A stretch of DNA of 64,000 bases from JBAIYU01 sp036763085 (GTDB lineage Bacteria > Bacillota > Negativicutes > DSM-1736 > Dendrosporobacteraceae). The stretch covers positions 248,001 to 312,000 of the forward strand of contig NZ_JBAIYU010000017.1 in assembly GCF_036763085.1 (NCBI RefSeq), read 5' to 3'. Position 1 is the stretch's first letter, and each line of letters opens with the position of its first letter. The translations under genes and the position numbers were made by a program. Shown here one piece after another: positions 8,684-17,759 of this stretch. Below the pieces are notes generated by a model. It had not been told where the DNA came from. It saw only the letters and a program-made list of their open reading frames with translations, and searched no databases.

Positions 8684-10021
8684 ATGGATGCAAGACAAGT
8701 TGCATTGAAAGTAATTAATGACGTTAATACAAATGGGGCATACGCCAATATTGCATTAGCTAGAGAAATAAACAAACATAGCTTATCTGACCAAGATAGG
8801 CGGTTTTTGACAGAATTAGTATATGGTACCGTAAAAGCGGGCAATACACTAGATTGGATAATTAGTCATTACATCAATCGGCCACTTAATAAAATATCGC
8901 CGATTGTCCGGGATATATTGCGTTTGGGAATATATCAAATTTTCTTTTTGACGAAGGTACCAGCCTCTGCTGCTTGCAACCAGGCCGTGGAACTAACTAA
9001 GAAGTATGGACATGTAGGTACAGTCAAATTTGTTAATGCTGTTTTAAGAAATGCTGCCCGAGCACCCGAAAAAGCTGCATATCCAGATAAAGAGAAGGAT
9101 CCAATTAAGTATTTAGCCTTAAAGTACTTTCACCCGGAATGGCTGGTTACACGCTGGGTTAATAGATTAGGATTTGCTGAGGCTGAATTACTGTGTTCTG
9201 CTAACAATACTACACCTATGTTATCTGTAAGAACAAATACAATAAAAACTAATCGTGATGAACTTTGCAAAGTTCTGCGGAGTGAAGGTGTTGTGTTTGA
9301 ACTATCAACAAAAACTCCGGAAGGCATTATTTGCAGTGAGTATCCTGCATTAGGGTCTTTAAGATCTTTGCAGACAGGGTTATTTCAAGTGCAGGATGAA
9401 AGTTCCATGTTGGTTTCTCATGTACTGGATCCACAGCCTGGTGAGTTCGTGATTGATGCTTGCGGAGCGCCAGGTGGAAAATCTACACATATAGCCGCGC
9501 TAATGAATAACAAAGGGCTGGTGCTGTCGACAGATATTCATGAACATAAATTGGCAATTACTCGTGATAACGCCACGCGGCTAGGAGTTAGTATTATCGA
9601 AACCAAGGCATTAGACGCTGTAGAATTAGGAGATTTATATCCTGACCAAGCTGATAGAGTGCTTGTTGATGCTCCTTGTTCGGGCCTTGGTGTATTACGT
9701 CGAAAGCCGGATTCTCGCTGGCGCAAGAGTAATGATATACTTCGTGATTTACCCCAGCTTCAAATAGCTATACTACGTAGTGCGGCTAAATGTGTCAAAC
9801 CAGGCGGAGTATTAGTTTATAGCACATGTACTACAGAACCAGAAGAAAACCAAGAAATCATTAAACGTTTTTTAGCGGATCATACTAATTTTATGCTTGA
9901 TATTACTGGCGATTATCTGCCTATAAAAAATGCGCAGGAAATGATTCAGTTATGGCCGCATATTGATGGAAGTGATGGCTTTTTTATTGCACGCCTTAAA
10001 CGTAGCGAACAGGTGAAATAG
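8684..10021 (+). CDS. rsmB: 16S rRNA m5C967 methyltransferase
   Basis: This SAM-dependent enzyme methylates C967 of 16S rRNA. The 445-aa protein begins with a NusB-like RNA-binding domain (about residues 1-135; QDRRFLTELVYGTVKAG). The Fmu/NOL1 methyltransferase domain follows, with motif I CGAPGGKSTHIA at about 263-274. Both catalytic-site cysteines are visible in DAPCSGLGVLRR (about 328) and YSTCTTEPEENQ (about 383). Its stop codon is immediately followed by the rlmN start, which implies coupling. Confidence 0.96.
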   Translation: MDARQVALKVINDVNTNGAYANIALAREINKHSLSDQDRRFLTELVYGTVKAGNTLDWIISHYINRPLNKISPIVRDILRLGIYQIFFLTKVPASAACNQAVELTKKYGHVGTVKFVNAVLRNAARAPEKAAYPDKEKDPIKYLALKYFHPEWLVTRWVNRLGFAEAELLCSANNTTPMLSVRTNTIKTNRDELCKVLRSEGVVFELSTKTPEGIICSEYPALGSLRSLQTGLFQVQDESSMLVSHVLDPQPGEFVIDACGAPGGKSTHIAALMNNKGLVLSTDIHEHKLAITRDNATRLGVSIIETKALDAVELGDLYPDQADRVLVDAPCSGLGVLRRKPDSRWRKSNDILRDLPQLQIAILRSAAKCVKPGGVLVYSTCTTEPEENQEIIKRFLADHTNFMLDITGDYLPIKNAQEMIQLWPHIDGSDGFFIARLKRSEQVK

Positions 10022-11062
10022 ATGAAAACTAACATATACGGTCTATTGTTAGAGGAAATGGAAGAACTTATTGTTTCTATTGGAATTGAGAAGTACCGAA
10101 CAAAGCAAATTGTTGAGTGGTTGTATCAACGTGATGTAGATAGCTTTATGGAAATGACAAATTTGCCCCTGGCCAAAAGATCATTGCTTGCCAATGCTTT
10201 TGAAATACAAAAAGTTTCCCTAAAGAGACAGCTTAATTCAAAAGATGGCAAGACTATAAAATACTTGCTAGGGTTTAGCGATGGTGAAGCAGTAGAGACT
10301 GTTTTAATGCGCCAGCCTTATGGCAATAGTGTTTGCGTATCTAGTCAGGTTGGGTGCGGTATGGGATGTGTTTTTTGCGCATCAACCTTAAATGGCTTAG
10401 TGCGAAATTTAAGCGCTGGGGAAATGTTATCTCAAGTATTATTTATAAATCAGATTTTGAAGCAAGAAGGAAAAGCGGTTAATAATATAGTTATAATGGG
10501 ATCGGGCGAACCACTTGCCAACTATGATAATGTAATAAAATTTATTAGGTTATGTCACGAAGCATATTGTTTGAACCTTAGTTATCGTAATGTTACTCTT
10601 TCCACCTCTGGGATTGTACCAGTTATTGATAAGCTTTCAAATGAAGGATTACCTATCACGCTCTCAATATCCCTCCACGCACCAGATAATTCTATTAGGT
10701 CAAGTATTATGCCAATAAATATTCATTATAAGATAGAAGAAATTATAGCTGCGGCAGACCGTTATACTAAAAACACAGGACGAAGGGTCACTTACGAATA
10801 TACGCTGATTGCTGGCATAAATGATGATACCGAACATGCAAAACAGCTAGTGAAGTTATTAAAAGGTAAAATTATTAATGTTAATTTGATACCAGTAAAT
10901 GATGTAATCGAACGTGGTTTACATAGACCAAAGCAAGATAAGATAAAAAATTTTGAATCAGTTCTCCGCTTAAACCATATTAATGTCACAGTAAGAAAAG
11001 AAATGGGAGCCGATATTCAAGCCGCGTGCGGTCAATTAAGAAATGAATCACTGAATAAATAA
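10022..11062 (+). CDS. rlmN: Dual-specificity 23S rRNA/tRNA adenine-C2 methyltransferase (radical SAM)
   Basis: It methylates C2 of A2503 in 23S rRNA and of A37 in some tRNAs. At 346 aa it is normal in length. The radical-SAM cluster motif is GCGMGCVFC (CxxxCxxC, about residues 112-120). A GSGEPLANYDNV glycine-rich SAM loop and the C-terminal AACGQL cysteine that forms the methyl-carrier intermediate are present. It consumes SAM both as methyl donor and as 5'-deoxyadenosyl radical source, so it contributes to the by-products salvaged by the operon at 41.8 kb. It starts at the base after the rsmB stop and ends at a terminator. Confidence 0.96.
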   Translation: MKTNIYGLLLEEMEELIVSIGIEKYRTKQIVEWLYQRDVDSFMEMTNLPLAKRSLLANAFEIQKVSLKRQLNSKDGKTIKYLLGFSDGEAVETVLMRQPYGNSVCVSSQVGCGMGCVFCASTLNGLVRNLSAGEMLSQVLFINQILKQEGKAVNNIVIMGSGEPLANYDNVIKFIRLCHEAYCLNLSYRNVTLSTSGIVPVIDKLSNEGLPITLSISLHAPDNSIRSSIMPINIHYKIEEIIAAADRYTKNTGRRVTYEYTLIAGINDDTEHAKQLVKLLKGKIINVNLIPVNDVIERGLHRPKQDKIKNFESVLRLNHINVTVRKEMGADIQAACGQLRNESLNK

Positions 11063-11075
11063 ACTATACTTTTAG

Positions 11076-11103
11076 TACAGCAAGGATAACTCCTTGCTGT
11101 TTA
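11076..11103 (+). terminator. Terminator after rlmN
   Basis: CAGCAAGGA-TAAC-TCCTTGCTG is a 9-bp perfect stem followed by TTTACT. The T-run is short, so its efficiency is uncertain. It closes the priA-rlmN unit. Confidence 0.65.
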
Positions 11104-11163
11104 CTATAATGTATGGTTTTTTTATTTGATGGCAATAATGGAAATATTGAAAAGTGGTGAATT

Positions 11164-11192
11164 TTGACTATATTGGGAAGATAGCTTATAAT
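11164..11192 (+). promoter_or_regulatory. Strong sigma-A promoter of the FHA-PrkC operon
   Basis: TTGACT (11164-11169), 17-bp spacer, TATAAT (11187-11192) is near consensus. The expected start point is about 20-25 bp before the first gene. Confidence 0.8.
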
Positions 11193-11224
11193 ATCTATAT
11201 GATTCCAGTGAGGTGTATGATAAT

Positions 11225-11998
11225 ATGACTTTTGTCCGTAACTTGGAAAACATATTTGAAAAATATATAGAAGGTTTTTTTAATAAAAAATTTTCGAGTG
11301 GTCTTCAACCTGTCGAATTAGCTAAGCAGTTAGTAAAGGAAATGAATAATCAGAGATCTGTAGGTATTTCCCAAATTTATGTACCAAACTCGTATATGCT
11401 GTATCTAAATAAGGATGATTTTGAACGTATTGCGCCTTATGGAGCCGTAATTCGAGATGAATTGTCGAAATATTTAGTTGATGAAGCAGCAAGGAAAAAA
11501 TATATAATTGTAGGTCCACCGATAGTAGATATTTTTAGGGATGAAGATTTAGGCAGAGGTCGTTTTCGTATTGCTAGCCATTTTACTGAACCTTTACCTA
11601 ATGAAAATCATACGGCTGAAAATGATCTAGTTGAATATAAAGAGTCGGATACTAGGGTCTTTGAGAAGTGTGATTTTGAAGTATTAAAAAACTATCCGGA
11701 GAATCGAATTTCAGCTAAACTAACTGTAGCAGAAGGGCTTGACGAAGGTATGACTGTAAAGGTTGGATTGAAGCGGATCAATATAGGACGACGCGAAAGT
11801 AATGAGATGCCATTAACAGATATGAATACTTCACGGTTGCATGCGTATATCATATATGATGATAAGAGTCATATTTTATATGATGCTAAGAGTTTAAATG
11901 GTACTTATATTAATGGTCATCGAATTACAAGAAAAACTTTGCACCATGATGATCAGATAAAGGTAGGAAACACAATCATTCGATATGAGGTGAGCTAG
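11225..11998 (+). CDS. FhaA-like protein: DUF3662 domain plus C-terminal FHA domain
   Basis: This cytoplasmic phosphothreonine-reader protein is 257 aa long. Residues about 1-125 match the DUF3662/FhaA N-terminal domain (NLENIFEKYIEGFF, LQPVELAKQLVKEM, YVPNSYMLYL). The C-terminal FHA domain (about 170-257) has the binding-loop residues in NIGRRESNEMPL, TSRLHAYI and SLNGTYINGHR. The start at 11225 has AGGTG 9 bp upstream; a GTG at 11213 is in frame but overlaps that site. In Actinobacteria the homologous gene stands at the head of the fhaA-fhaB-pstP-rodA-pbpA-pknB cluster, and the same order is found here. It is a likely partner of the kinase encoded at 15.9 kb. Confidence 0.85.
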   Translation: MTFVRNLENIFEKYIEGFFNKKFSSGLQPVELAKQLVKEMNNQRSVGISQIYVPNSYMLYLNKDDFERIAPYGAVIRDELSKYLVDEAARKKYIIVGPPIVDIFRDEDLGRGRFRIASHFTEPLPNENHTAENDLVEYKESDTRVFEKCDFEVLKNYPENRISAKLTVAEGLDEGMTVKVGLKRINIGRRESNEMPLTDMNTSRLHAYIIYDDKSHILYDAKSLNGTYINGHRITRKTLHHDDQIKVGNTIIRYEVS

Positions 11999-11999
11999 C

Positions 12000-12473
12000 T
12001 TGCCGATGAAGACAATTGTTCCAACCGTGTTGAGCATTATATTGCAATATAGCTTAGTTATTCTTATATACTATTTTCTATTTAGAATAATTAAGATTGT
12101 GTATTTAGACTTACATAAAACAGATATCCAAACGACCACAAATAATCATCATCCTGGCAATGTTGCTACTGGTATTGAAACAGCAAAACTGGTGGTAATT
12201 GAGAGTCTTAATCCTAAACTGAGAAATTCTGTATTTCCATTAGGAGATGCAATTTCTATTGGAAGAAATTATAATAATGATATAGTAATTGAAGATAATT
12301 TTGTATCATACGATCATGCCTGTATTACTAAATACAAGCACGACTACTGGCTTACAGATTTAAAAAGTACTAATAATACATATGTTAACGGAAAATTAGT
12401 AGATGATGAGGTTGCTTTAAGCAAAGGTGACACAATAAAGATTGGTGCGGTTACTTTTAGATTTGAGAGGTGA
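12000..12473 (+). CDS. FhaB-like membrane-anchored FHA protein
   Basis: The 157-aa protein has one N-terminal transmembrane helix (about residues 8-30, LSIILQYSLVILIYYFLF), a linker of about 40 residues and an FHA domain (about 70-157). The phosphothreonine-binding loops are SIGRNYNNDIVI, SYDHACI and STNNTYVNGKLV. The start is TTG at 12000 with GAGGTGA 6 bp upstream; an ATG at 12006 is the alternative. It lies between the FhaA-like gene and the PP2C gene, with one base separating it from the former and 6 from the latter. In actinobacterial models such proteins link the Ser/Thr kinase to septal and side-wall peptidoglycan synthesis. Confidence 0.85.
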   Translation: MPMKTIVPTVLSIILQYSLVILIYYFLFRIIKIVYLDLHKTDIQTTTNNHHPGNVATGIETAKLVVIESLNPKLRNSVFPLGDAISIGRNYNNDIVIEDNFVSYDHACITKYKHDYWLTDLKSTNNTYVNGKLVDDEVALSKGDTIKIGAVTFRFER

Positions 12474-12479
12474 CGGGTA

Positions 12480-13196
12480 TTGCTGGTTTTTGCTAAATCA
12501 GATATTGGTCTAGTCCGCCAAACTAACGAGGATAGTTATGCCTGTATTCCACCTGACCTTTTCTTAGTGGCTGACGGGATGGGCGGGCATGTAGCTGGTG
12601 AAATTGCTAGCTCTATGGCAGTTAAAGCTATCAGCGAGTATGTGCAAGCAAATAAAGGTACTAATGTGACTATGCTTTTAGAACAAGCACTTATCAGAGC
12701 AAATGAATTGATTTTTGATTTATCCCAATCTAGAGATGAATGTGCGGGCATGGGGACTACAGTAAGTGTTGTTCATGTAGATCAGACTTGTATTCACTGG
12801 GGGCATGTAGGAGACAGTAGAATTTATGTAGTTCGAGATTCAGATTTAGTTCAAGTAACAAATGATCATTCGTTAGTTTGGGAGTTGGTCAAAAGCGGTA
12901 ATATAACTAAAGCCGAAGCTCATACCCATCCTCAGCGTAACATGCTGACGCGTGCGGTAGGTACCAGCAAGAATATAAAAGTAGATACTGGTATAACTAA
13001 CTGGAAACAGGGCGATTTTATGCTTTTGTGTACAGATGGACTTACTAACATGTTAAGTGAACAAGAAATATACCAAGTATTAATTGAGAATATGAATGAC
13101 GGAGAGAAAGTGGTAAATAAGCTGATCGATAGTGCTAAGAGGGCTGGCGGAAATGATAATATAACAGTTATCCTGTTGAAGAACGAGGGATTGTAA
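12480..13196 (+). CDS. PP2C-family protein serine/threonine phosphatase (PrpC/Stp type)
   Basis: This Mn/Mg-dependent phosphatase reverses PrkC phosphorylation. At 238 aa it is a minimal bacterial PP2C. Metal- and phosphate-binding motifs are all present: RQTNEDSY, LVADGMGGHVAGE, GMGTTV, HVGDSRIYV, LCTDGLTNML and GGNDNITVIL. There is no membrane segment, unlike actinobacterial PstP. The TTG start has GAGGTGA upstream. It is separated by a single base from the SEDS gene and sits in the same operon as the kinase. Confidence 0.93.
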   Translation: MLVFAKSDIGLVRQTNEDSYACIPPDLFLVADGMGGHVAGEIASSMAVKAISEYVQANKGTNVTMLLEQALIRANELIFDLSQSRDECAGMGTTVSVVHVDQTCIHWGHVGDSRIYVVRDSDLVQVTNDHSLVWELVKSGNITKAEAHTHPQRNMLTRAVGTSKNIKVDTGITNWKQGDFMLLCTDGLTNMLSEQEIYQVLIENMNDGEKVVNKLIDSAKRAGGNDNITVILLKNEGL

Positions 13197-13197
13197 G

Positions 13198-14463
13198 ATG
13201 ACTGAACACCTTCGTAATGAACGCTTGCTACTTCTAATTGTGAGCCTTGTTGCACTAACAGGTGTATTTTCAATAAATCTCGCGATAGAATCAGCTAACT
13301 ATTTTTCCGTAGCTGTTATAGCAATGCTTTGTGTATGTTGGTTCATAGTACATGCCATAGTAAGAGGTAAAGGCCACAAAGGTGATCCGCTTTTATTTCC
13401 ATTAGCTGCGTTGCTAGTGGCGGTCGGTTTAATAATGATTTTCAGACTTAAGCCGAATTTATTAATTTACCAAGCACTTTGGGTGTTTATAGGTCTTGCA
13501 GCTTTTGTATTTTCTGCTTTTTTTTTCCGGAAAATCGAAAGATTAGCGGATTATAAATATATATTTGGAGTACTTGGTGTCTGTTTGTTATTGACAGCAA
13601 TAATCTTTGGTGTTGATATTGGAGGAAACCGAAACTGGGTGATACTTGGGCCCGTTAGATTTCAGCCTTCAGAATTCGCTAAACTATTCATAGTTATTTT
13701 TTTGGCTGCATATCTAAATGATCGAAGAGAAGTATTAGCCTTGGCTGGCAATAGATATGGTCCGATTACTATCCCGCCGCTAAGGTTTATAGCTCCACTG
13801 CTCGCTGTCTGGGGATTAACCATGGTTATGTTTATTTTGCAACGGGACTTAGGTTCTGCACTACTGTTTTTTGGTATCGCACTATTAATGACCTATATGG
13901 CTAGCGGAAGGCTAAATTACGTGATTATTGGAAGTTTCTTGTTTTTATTGGGTTCTTTAGTCTGTTATAAGTTATACTCTCACGTCCAAGTTCGAGTAGA
14001 TATATGGTTAAATCCATGGGGTGATCCCAATGGAAAGGCATATCAGATTATACAATCTTTATTTGCTTTTGGAGCTGGTGGGATTTTAGGAAGCGGACTA
14101 ACGTTTGGTTTCCCTAATTTAATTCCTGAGGTTCATACTGATTTTGTTTTTTCGGCAATAGGTGAAGAAATGGGATTAGTTGGATCATCCGCTATTATTA
14201 TGATATATATAATACTGATTTACCGTGCCTTTAAAGCCGCAATATCGTCTGGAGAAAATTTTAATGCCCTTGTTGCTGGTGGTCTTGCCGCAGCTACGGC
14301 GTTGCAAATTTTTATAATTATTGGAGGAGTTACAAAATTTTTGCCGCTAACAGGTATTACTTTACCTTTTATTAGCTATGGCGGAAGCTCTATGGTAGCG
14401 AATTTCATTTTTTTGGGTATGTTATTTGCGATCTCGGAAAAGAGGCCTAATGATGCGAAATGA
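13198..14463 (+). CDS. SEDS-family peptidoglycan polymerase (FtsW/RodA/SpoVE type)
   Basis: This polytopic membrane protein is 421 aa long with about 10-12 hydrophobic segments. SEDS proteins polymerise lipid II glycan strands together with a class B PBP. Typical motifs are NRNWVILGPVRFQPSEFAK (about residues 144-162), LQRDLGSALLFFGIAL, the ALFAFGAGGILGSGL-like loop (read here as SLFAFGAGG) and PLTGITLPFISYGGSS near the C-terminus. Sequence alone does not separate FtsW from RodA. Pairing with the next gene, a PBP that overlaps it by about 11 bp, and the actinobacterial-like order favour a RodA-type role. The N-terminal 60 residues add extra helices. Confidence 0.92.
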   Translation: MTEHLRNERLLLLIVSLVALTGVFSINLAIESANYFSVAVIAMLCVCWFIVHAIVRGKGHKGDPLLFPLAALLVAVGLIMIFRLKPNLLIYQALWVFIGLAAFVFSAFFFRKIERLADYKYIFGVLGVCLLLTAIIFGVDIGGNRNWVILGPVRFQPSEFAKLFIVIFLAAYLNDRREVLALAGNRYGPITIPPLRFIAPLLAVWGLTMVMFILQRDLGSALLFFGIALLMTYMASGRLNYVIIGSFLFLLGSLVCYKLYSHVQVRVDIWLNPWGDPNGKAYQIIQSLFAFGAGGILGSGLTFGFPNLIPEVHTDFVFSAIGEEMGLVGSSAIIMIYIILIYRAFKAAISSGENFNALVAGGLAAATALQIFIIIGGVTKFLPLTGITLPFISYGGSSMVANFIFLGMLFAISEKRPNDAK

Positions 14464-15859
14464 CTTGAGTGGGAATATACGAAGAGTAAGTTATGTTTTA
14501 ATTAGTCTAATCATAGTGCTTTTTCTTCACATATCTTATATTCAAGTTATAGAAAGTAATTTTCTAATTTCTCATCCGCTTAACAGACGAAGCGTTGAAT
14601 ATGAGAAAAAAAACGCACGTGGAGCAGTACTTGATAGAAATGGGGAAAAACTAGCTTATAGCGAGAAGGATGACAGTAATGGTTATAGGAGAGTTTACCC
14701 ATATGGGGCCATTATGGCTCATCTAATAGGCTATAACAGTATTAAACTAGGGAAAAATGGTATCGAAAGTTCTTATAATGGATATCTATCTGGATTAAGC
14801 AATCCGGATAGAGGATTGGGGCCAGTTAGTCAGCTATTCGTTAATAATCAAGCATATGATGTAACCCTAACTATTGATGCTAGCCTGCAGAGTGCGGCTT
14901 ATAAAGCACTAGGTAATAATCGAGGGGCAATCGTAGTTATAGAGCCTCGTAGTGGGGCAGTACTAGCAATGGTTAGTAAGCCTAGTTTTGATCCTAATAA
15001 TATTGAAAAAAACTGGGATGATATTTCCAATTCGATAGTTAGTCCTTTGCTCAACCGTGCTACTAATGGATTGTATCCACCAGGGTCAATTATCAAACCT
15101 ATGATTGCAGAAGCTGCATTAGCAGAGAAAGTAGTCAGTTTGAAAGAAACAATTAATTGCCGAGGAACACTTAAAATAGGACCAGATTATGTTTTGTCCG
15201 AAAATAATAACAAAGCTCACGGTGTAGTTGATCTTAGTAAAGCAATTGCTGTTTCTTGTAATGTAACTTTTGGCAGTTTAGCCTTAGAGTTAGGAAGTAG
15301 TAGAATAGCAAGAACTTTTGATCGTTATGGATTTAATAAAAGTAATAGTAGAGAGTTTAATGAAAGTGCGAGTAGGCTGCCTGATTTTGCTAAATTAGGT
15401 GACGGTGATTTAGCTCAAGTTGGCATAGGACAAGGAAGTTTGCTGGTAACTCCGTTTAGGATGGCAATGTTGGCAAGCACATTCGCCAATAGTGGAACGA
15501 CAATGAAGCCCCATATTATTAGTCGTATAGCTAGAACTGACGGGAATGTAATACAGAATCATGTACCAGAAGAATGGCTAAAACCGTTAGATAAAAAATC
15601 ATCGGATATTATTACTGATATGTTGGTTGATGTTGTTGAAAGTGGTACAGGCATATCAGCACAAATCAAGAATATTACTGTTGCGGGAAAGACGGGAACA
15701 GCAGAAAACCCTCATGGTGCATCCCACGCGTGGTTTATTGGCTTTGCACCAGCTGATAATCCTGAAGTAGCGATTGCCGTGATAGTTGAAAATGGTGGAT
15801 CTGGCGGTGGAGTTGCCGCTCCAATAGCTCGCCAAGTTTTATTACAAGCATTACGTTAG
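14453..15859 (+). CDS. Class B penicillin-binding protein (transpeptidase, PbpA/PBP2 type)
   Basis: This D,D-transpeptidase cross-links peptidoglycan and is anchored by one N-terminal membrane helix (about residues 12-32). The 468-aa protein has a short dimerisation region (ARGAVLDRNGEKLA) followed by the penicillin-binding domain. The three active-site motifs are visible: SIIK in PPGSIIKPM, SCN in AVSCNVTFG, and KTGTAE. It overlaps the SEDS gene by 11 bp. The ATG at 14453 has AAGAGG 7 bp upstream (14450 is an alternative). A SEDS plus class B PBP pair is the usual glycan polymerase-transpeptidase module. Confidence 0.93.
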   Translation: MRNDLSGNIRRVSYVLISLIIVLFLHISYIQVIESNFLISHPLNRRSVEYEKKNARGAVLDRNGEKLAYSEKDDSNGYRRVYPYGAIMAHLIGYNSIKLGKNGIESSYNGYLSGLSNPDRGLGPVSQLFVNNQAYDVTLTIDASLQSAAYKALGNNRGAIVVIEPRSGAVLAMVSKPSFDPNNIEKNWDDISNSIVSPLLNRATNGLYPPGSIIKPMIAEAALAEKVVSLKETINCRGTLKIGPDYVLSENNNKAHGVVDLSKAIAVSCNVTFGSLALELGSSRIARTFDRYGFNKSNSREFNESASRLPDFAKLGDGDLAQVGIGQGSLLVTPFRMAMLASTFANSGTTMKPHIISRIARTDGNVIQNHVPEEWLKPLDKKSSDIITDMLVDVVESGTGISAQIKNITVAGKTGTAENPHGASHAWFIGFAPADNPEVAIAVIVENGGSGGGVAAPIARQVLLQALR

Positions 15860-15871
15860 GGAGGTGACTGG

Positions 15872-17743
15872 ATGATAAATCGTACATTAGATGATCGCTA
15901 CACAATATTGGAACACATAGGTGGAGGCGGAATGGCTGATGTTTATCGTGCTCATGATAAATTGCTGGATCGTTCTGTTGCCGTTAAGGTTTTGCGCTCA
16001 CAATTTACTAATGACGATGAATTTGTAACTCGATTTCGCAGAGAGGCTCAAGCTGCCGCCAGATTATCTCATCCGAATATTGTCAATATGTATGATGTTG
16101 GTCTTGATGAGGATACTTATTACATAGTTATGGAGTATATTTCTGGGGAAACGCTGAAGGAAAAAATACAAAACGCTGGACCGCTTCCTGTTGAATTAGC
16201 TATAAAAATTGCATTAGAGATTGCCGAAGCGTTAGAACACGCACACCAAAATAATCTTATTCACTGTGATATCAAGCCGCATAATATACTTGTTACCAAA
16301 TCTGGTCGAATTAAAGTGACTGACTTTGGTATTGCTAGGGCAGTGACATCCGCTACGATGACACATACGGGAACTATAATTGGGTCAGTCCATTATTTCT
16401 CACCCGAACAAGCAAAAGGAAGTGTGATCGGTGCGAAATCCGATATTTACTCATTAGGTGTCGTTCTTTACGAAATGCTTACAGGTGTTGTGCCTTTTAC
16501 TGGGGAAACACCTGTAGGAATTGCTCTGAAGCATTTACAAGAAGATCCAAAACCTTTACGTGATATAAATAATACTATACCTCCATTAACAGAGGCTGTC
16601 GTTCTTAAAGCGATGGCAAAAGAGCCTGAAGCTCGCTTTTCAAATATTACAGAAATGATTGCTGATCTTAAATTAGCGCAAGTTTATATGCGAGACGATC
16701 AAACAAGGAGGATCTCCAGAGAAGATTTTCCTACACAGATATTACCTCGTATTACCACGAATGATAACGATCGCAATAATAATAATATTGATGTAATACA
16801 GGAAAAGGTTGCTGGAAATCAGCCTAAAAAGTGGATTTGGGGATTGTTGGCCCTACTCTTGTTAGGATTTTCGATTGGCGCTTTTCTGGCATTCGGAAAG
16901 TTCTGGAGTACTAATGAAGTTGCTGTTCCTAATGTTGTAGGTAAACAAGTTGATGTAGCAAAAACAATTCTAGCTGGACAAAACCTGCGTGTTACTGCAT
17001 CAGAAACTTTTAATGACAAGGTTCCCGCCGGTCAGGTAGTTTCTCAATACCCAGAAGCGGGTTCAACGGTAAAGGAACAGCGCACAATCACCATTTTTGT
17101 CAGTAAAGGCGGGGAAGTGACTGTCGTTCCAGATCTTAGGGGTCTAAACCGTAGGGACGCAGAATTGCAGATCAAAAATGCGGGTTTGCAGATTGGAAGA
17201 ATTGATGAACAATATGCAGATTCACCTACAGATACTGTGGTTAGTCAAAATCCTCGCCCACCAGCTCAAGTAAATAAAAATACGCCAATTGATCTTGTTA
17301 TAAGTAAAGGCACCGGACCTAAGAAAATTTCATTACCAGATTTTCGCGGTACTCCTTTAACTACTGTCAATACTCAACTGGAAAGCTTGAAACTTAAGTT
17401 GGGGACTGTAACGGAAGTGCCGAGTGATAAGTATCCACCGGGTACTATAACTGCTCAGAATCCAGCAGCCGCAACAGAGGTAGTTGAGGGAGCATCAGTA
17501 GACCTTACTGTTGCAAAAGGCGTCGCAGGAAACATTAAACGAGCAGTTGTGCAGATAACAGTTCCTGAGGGTGCCTCGAAACAAGCTGTACAAATTGTTG
17601 TTACTGATACTAATGGGCGACGTGTTATTTACGAAAATGTACACAAGCCTGGTGATAAAGTGGAAAAAACTATCGAAGGTGTAGATCAAGTAAGAGTTCA
17701 AGTTTATATTAATGGTGTTCTATTACAAGAACAAACCATTTAG
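15872..17743 (+). CDS. prkC: PASTA-domain serine/threonine protein kinase
   Basis: This membrane kinase senses muropeptides/lipid II through PASTA repeats and phosphorylates cell-wall and growth proteins. Its 623 aa divide into a kinase domain (about 10-270), a basic/Asn-rich juxtamembrane linker, one TM helix (about 317-338), three PASTA repeats (about 350-545) and a C-terminal beta domain of about 65 aa. Kinase motifs are GGGGMADVYRAHD, VAVKVL, HCDIKPHN, TDFGIAR and SPEQAKG. The catalytic loop reads HCD instead of HRD, so this is a non-RD kinase. It follows its phosphatase, SEDS and PBP genes, and the FHA proteins at the operon start are likely readers. The ATG has GGGAGGTGA. Confidence 0.96.
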   Translation: MINRTLDDRYTILEHIGGGGMADVYRAHDKLLDRSVAVKVLRSQFTNDDEFVTRFRREAQAAARLSHPNIVNMYDVGLDEDTYYIVMEYISGETLKEKIQNAGPLPVELAIKIALEIAEALEHAHQNNLIHCDIKPHNILVTKSGRIKVTDFGIARAVTSATMTHTGTIIGSVHYFSPEQAKGSVIGAKSDIYSLGVVLYEMLTGVVPFTGETPVGIALKHLQEDPKPLRDINNTIPPLTEAVVLKAMAKEPEARFSNITEMIADLKLAQVYMRDDQTRRISREDFPTQILPRITTNDNDRNNNNIDVIQEKVAGNQPKKWIWGLLALLLLGFSIGAFLAFGKFWSTNEVAVPNVVGKQVDVAKTILAGQNLRVTASETFNDKVPAGQVVSQYPEAGSTVKEQRTITIFVSKGGEVTVVPDLRGLNRRDAELQIKNAGLQIGRIDEQYADSPTDTVVSQNPRPPAQVNKNTPIDLVISKGTGPKKISLPDFRGTPLTTVNTQLESLKLKLGTVTEVPSDKYPPGTITAQNPAAATEVVEGASVDLTVAKGVAGNIKRAVVQITVPEGASKQAVQIVVTDTNGRRVIYENVHKPGDKVEKTIEGVDQVRVQVYINGVLLQEQTI

Positions 17744-17759
17744 CAGGAGGGGCCGTATT

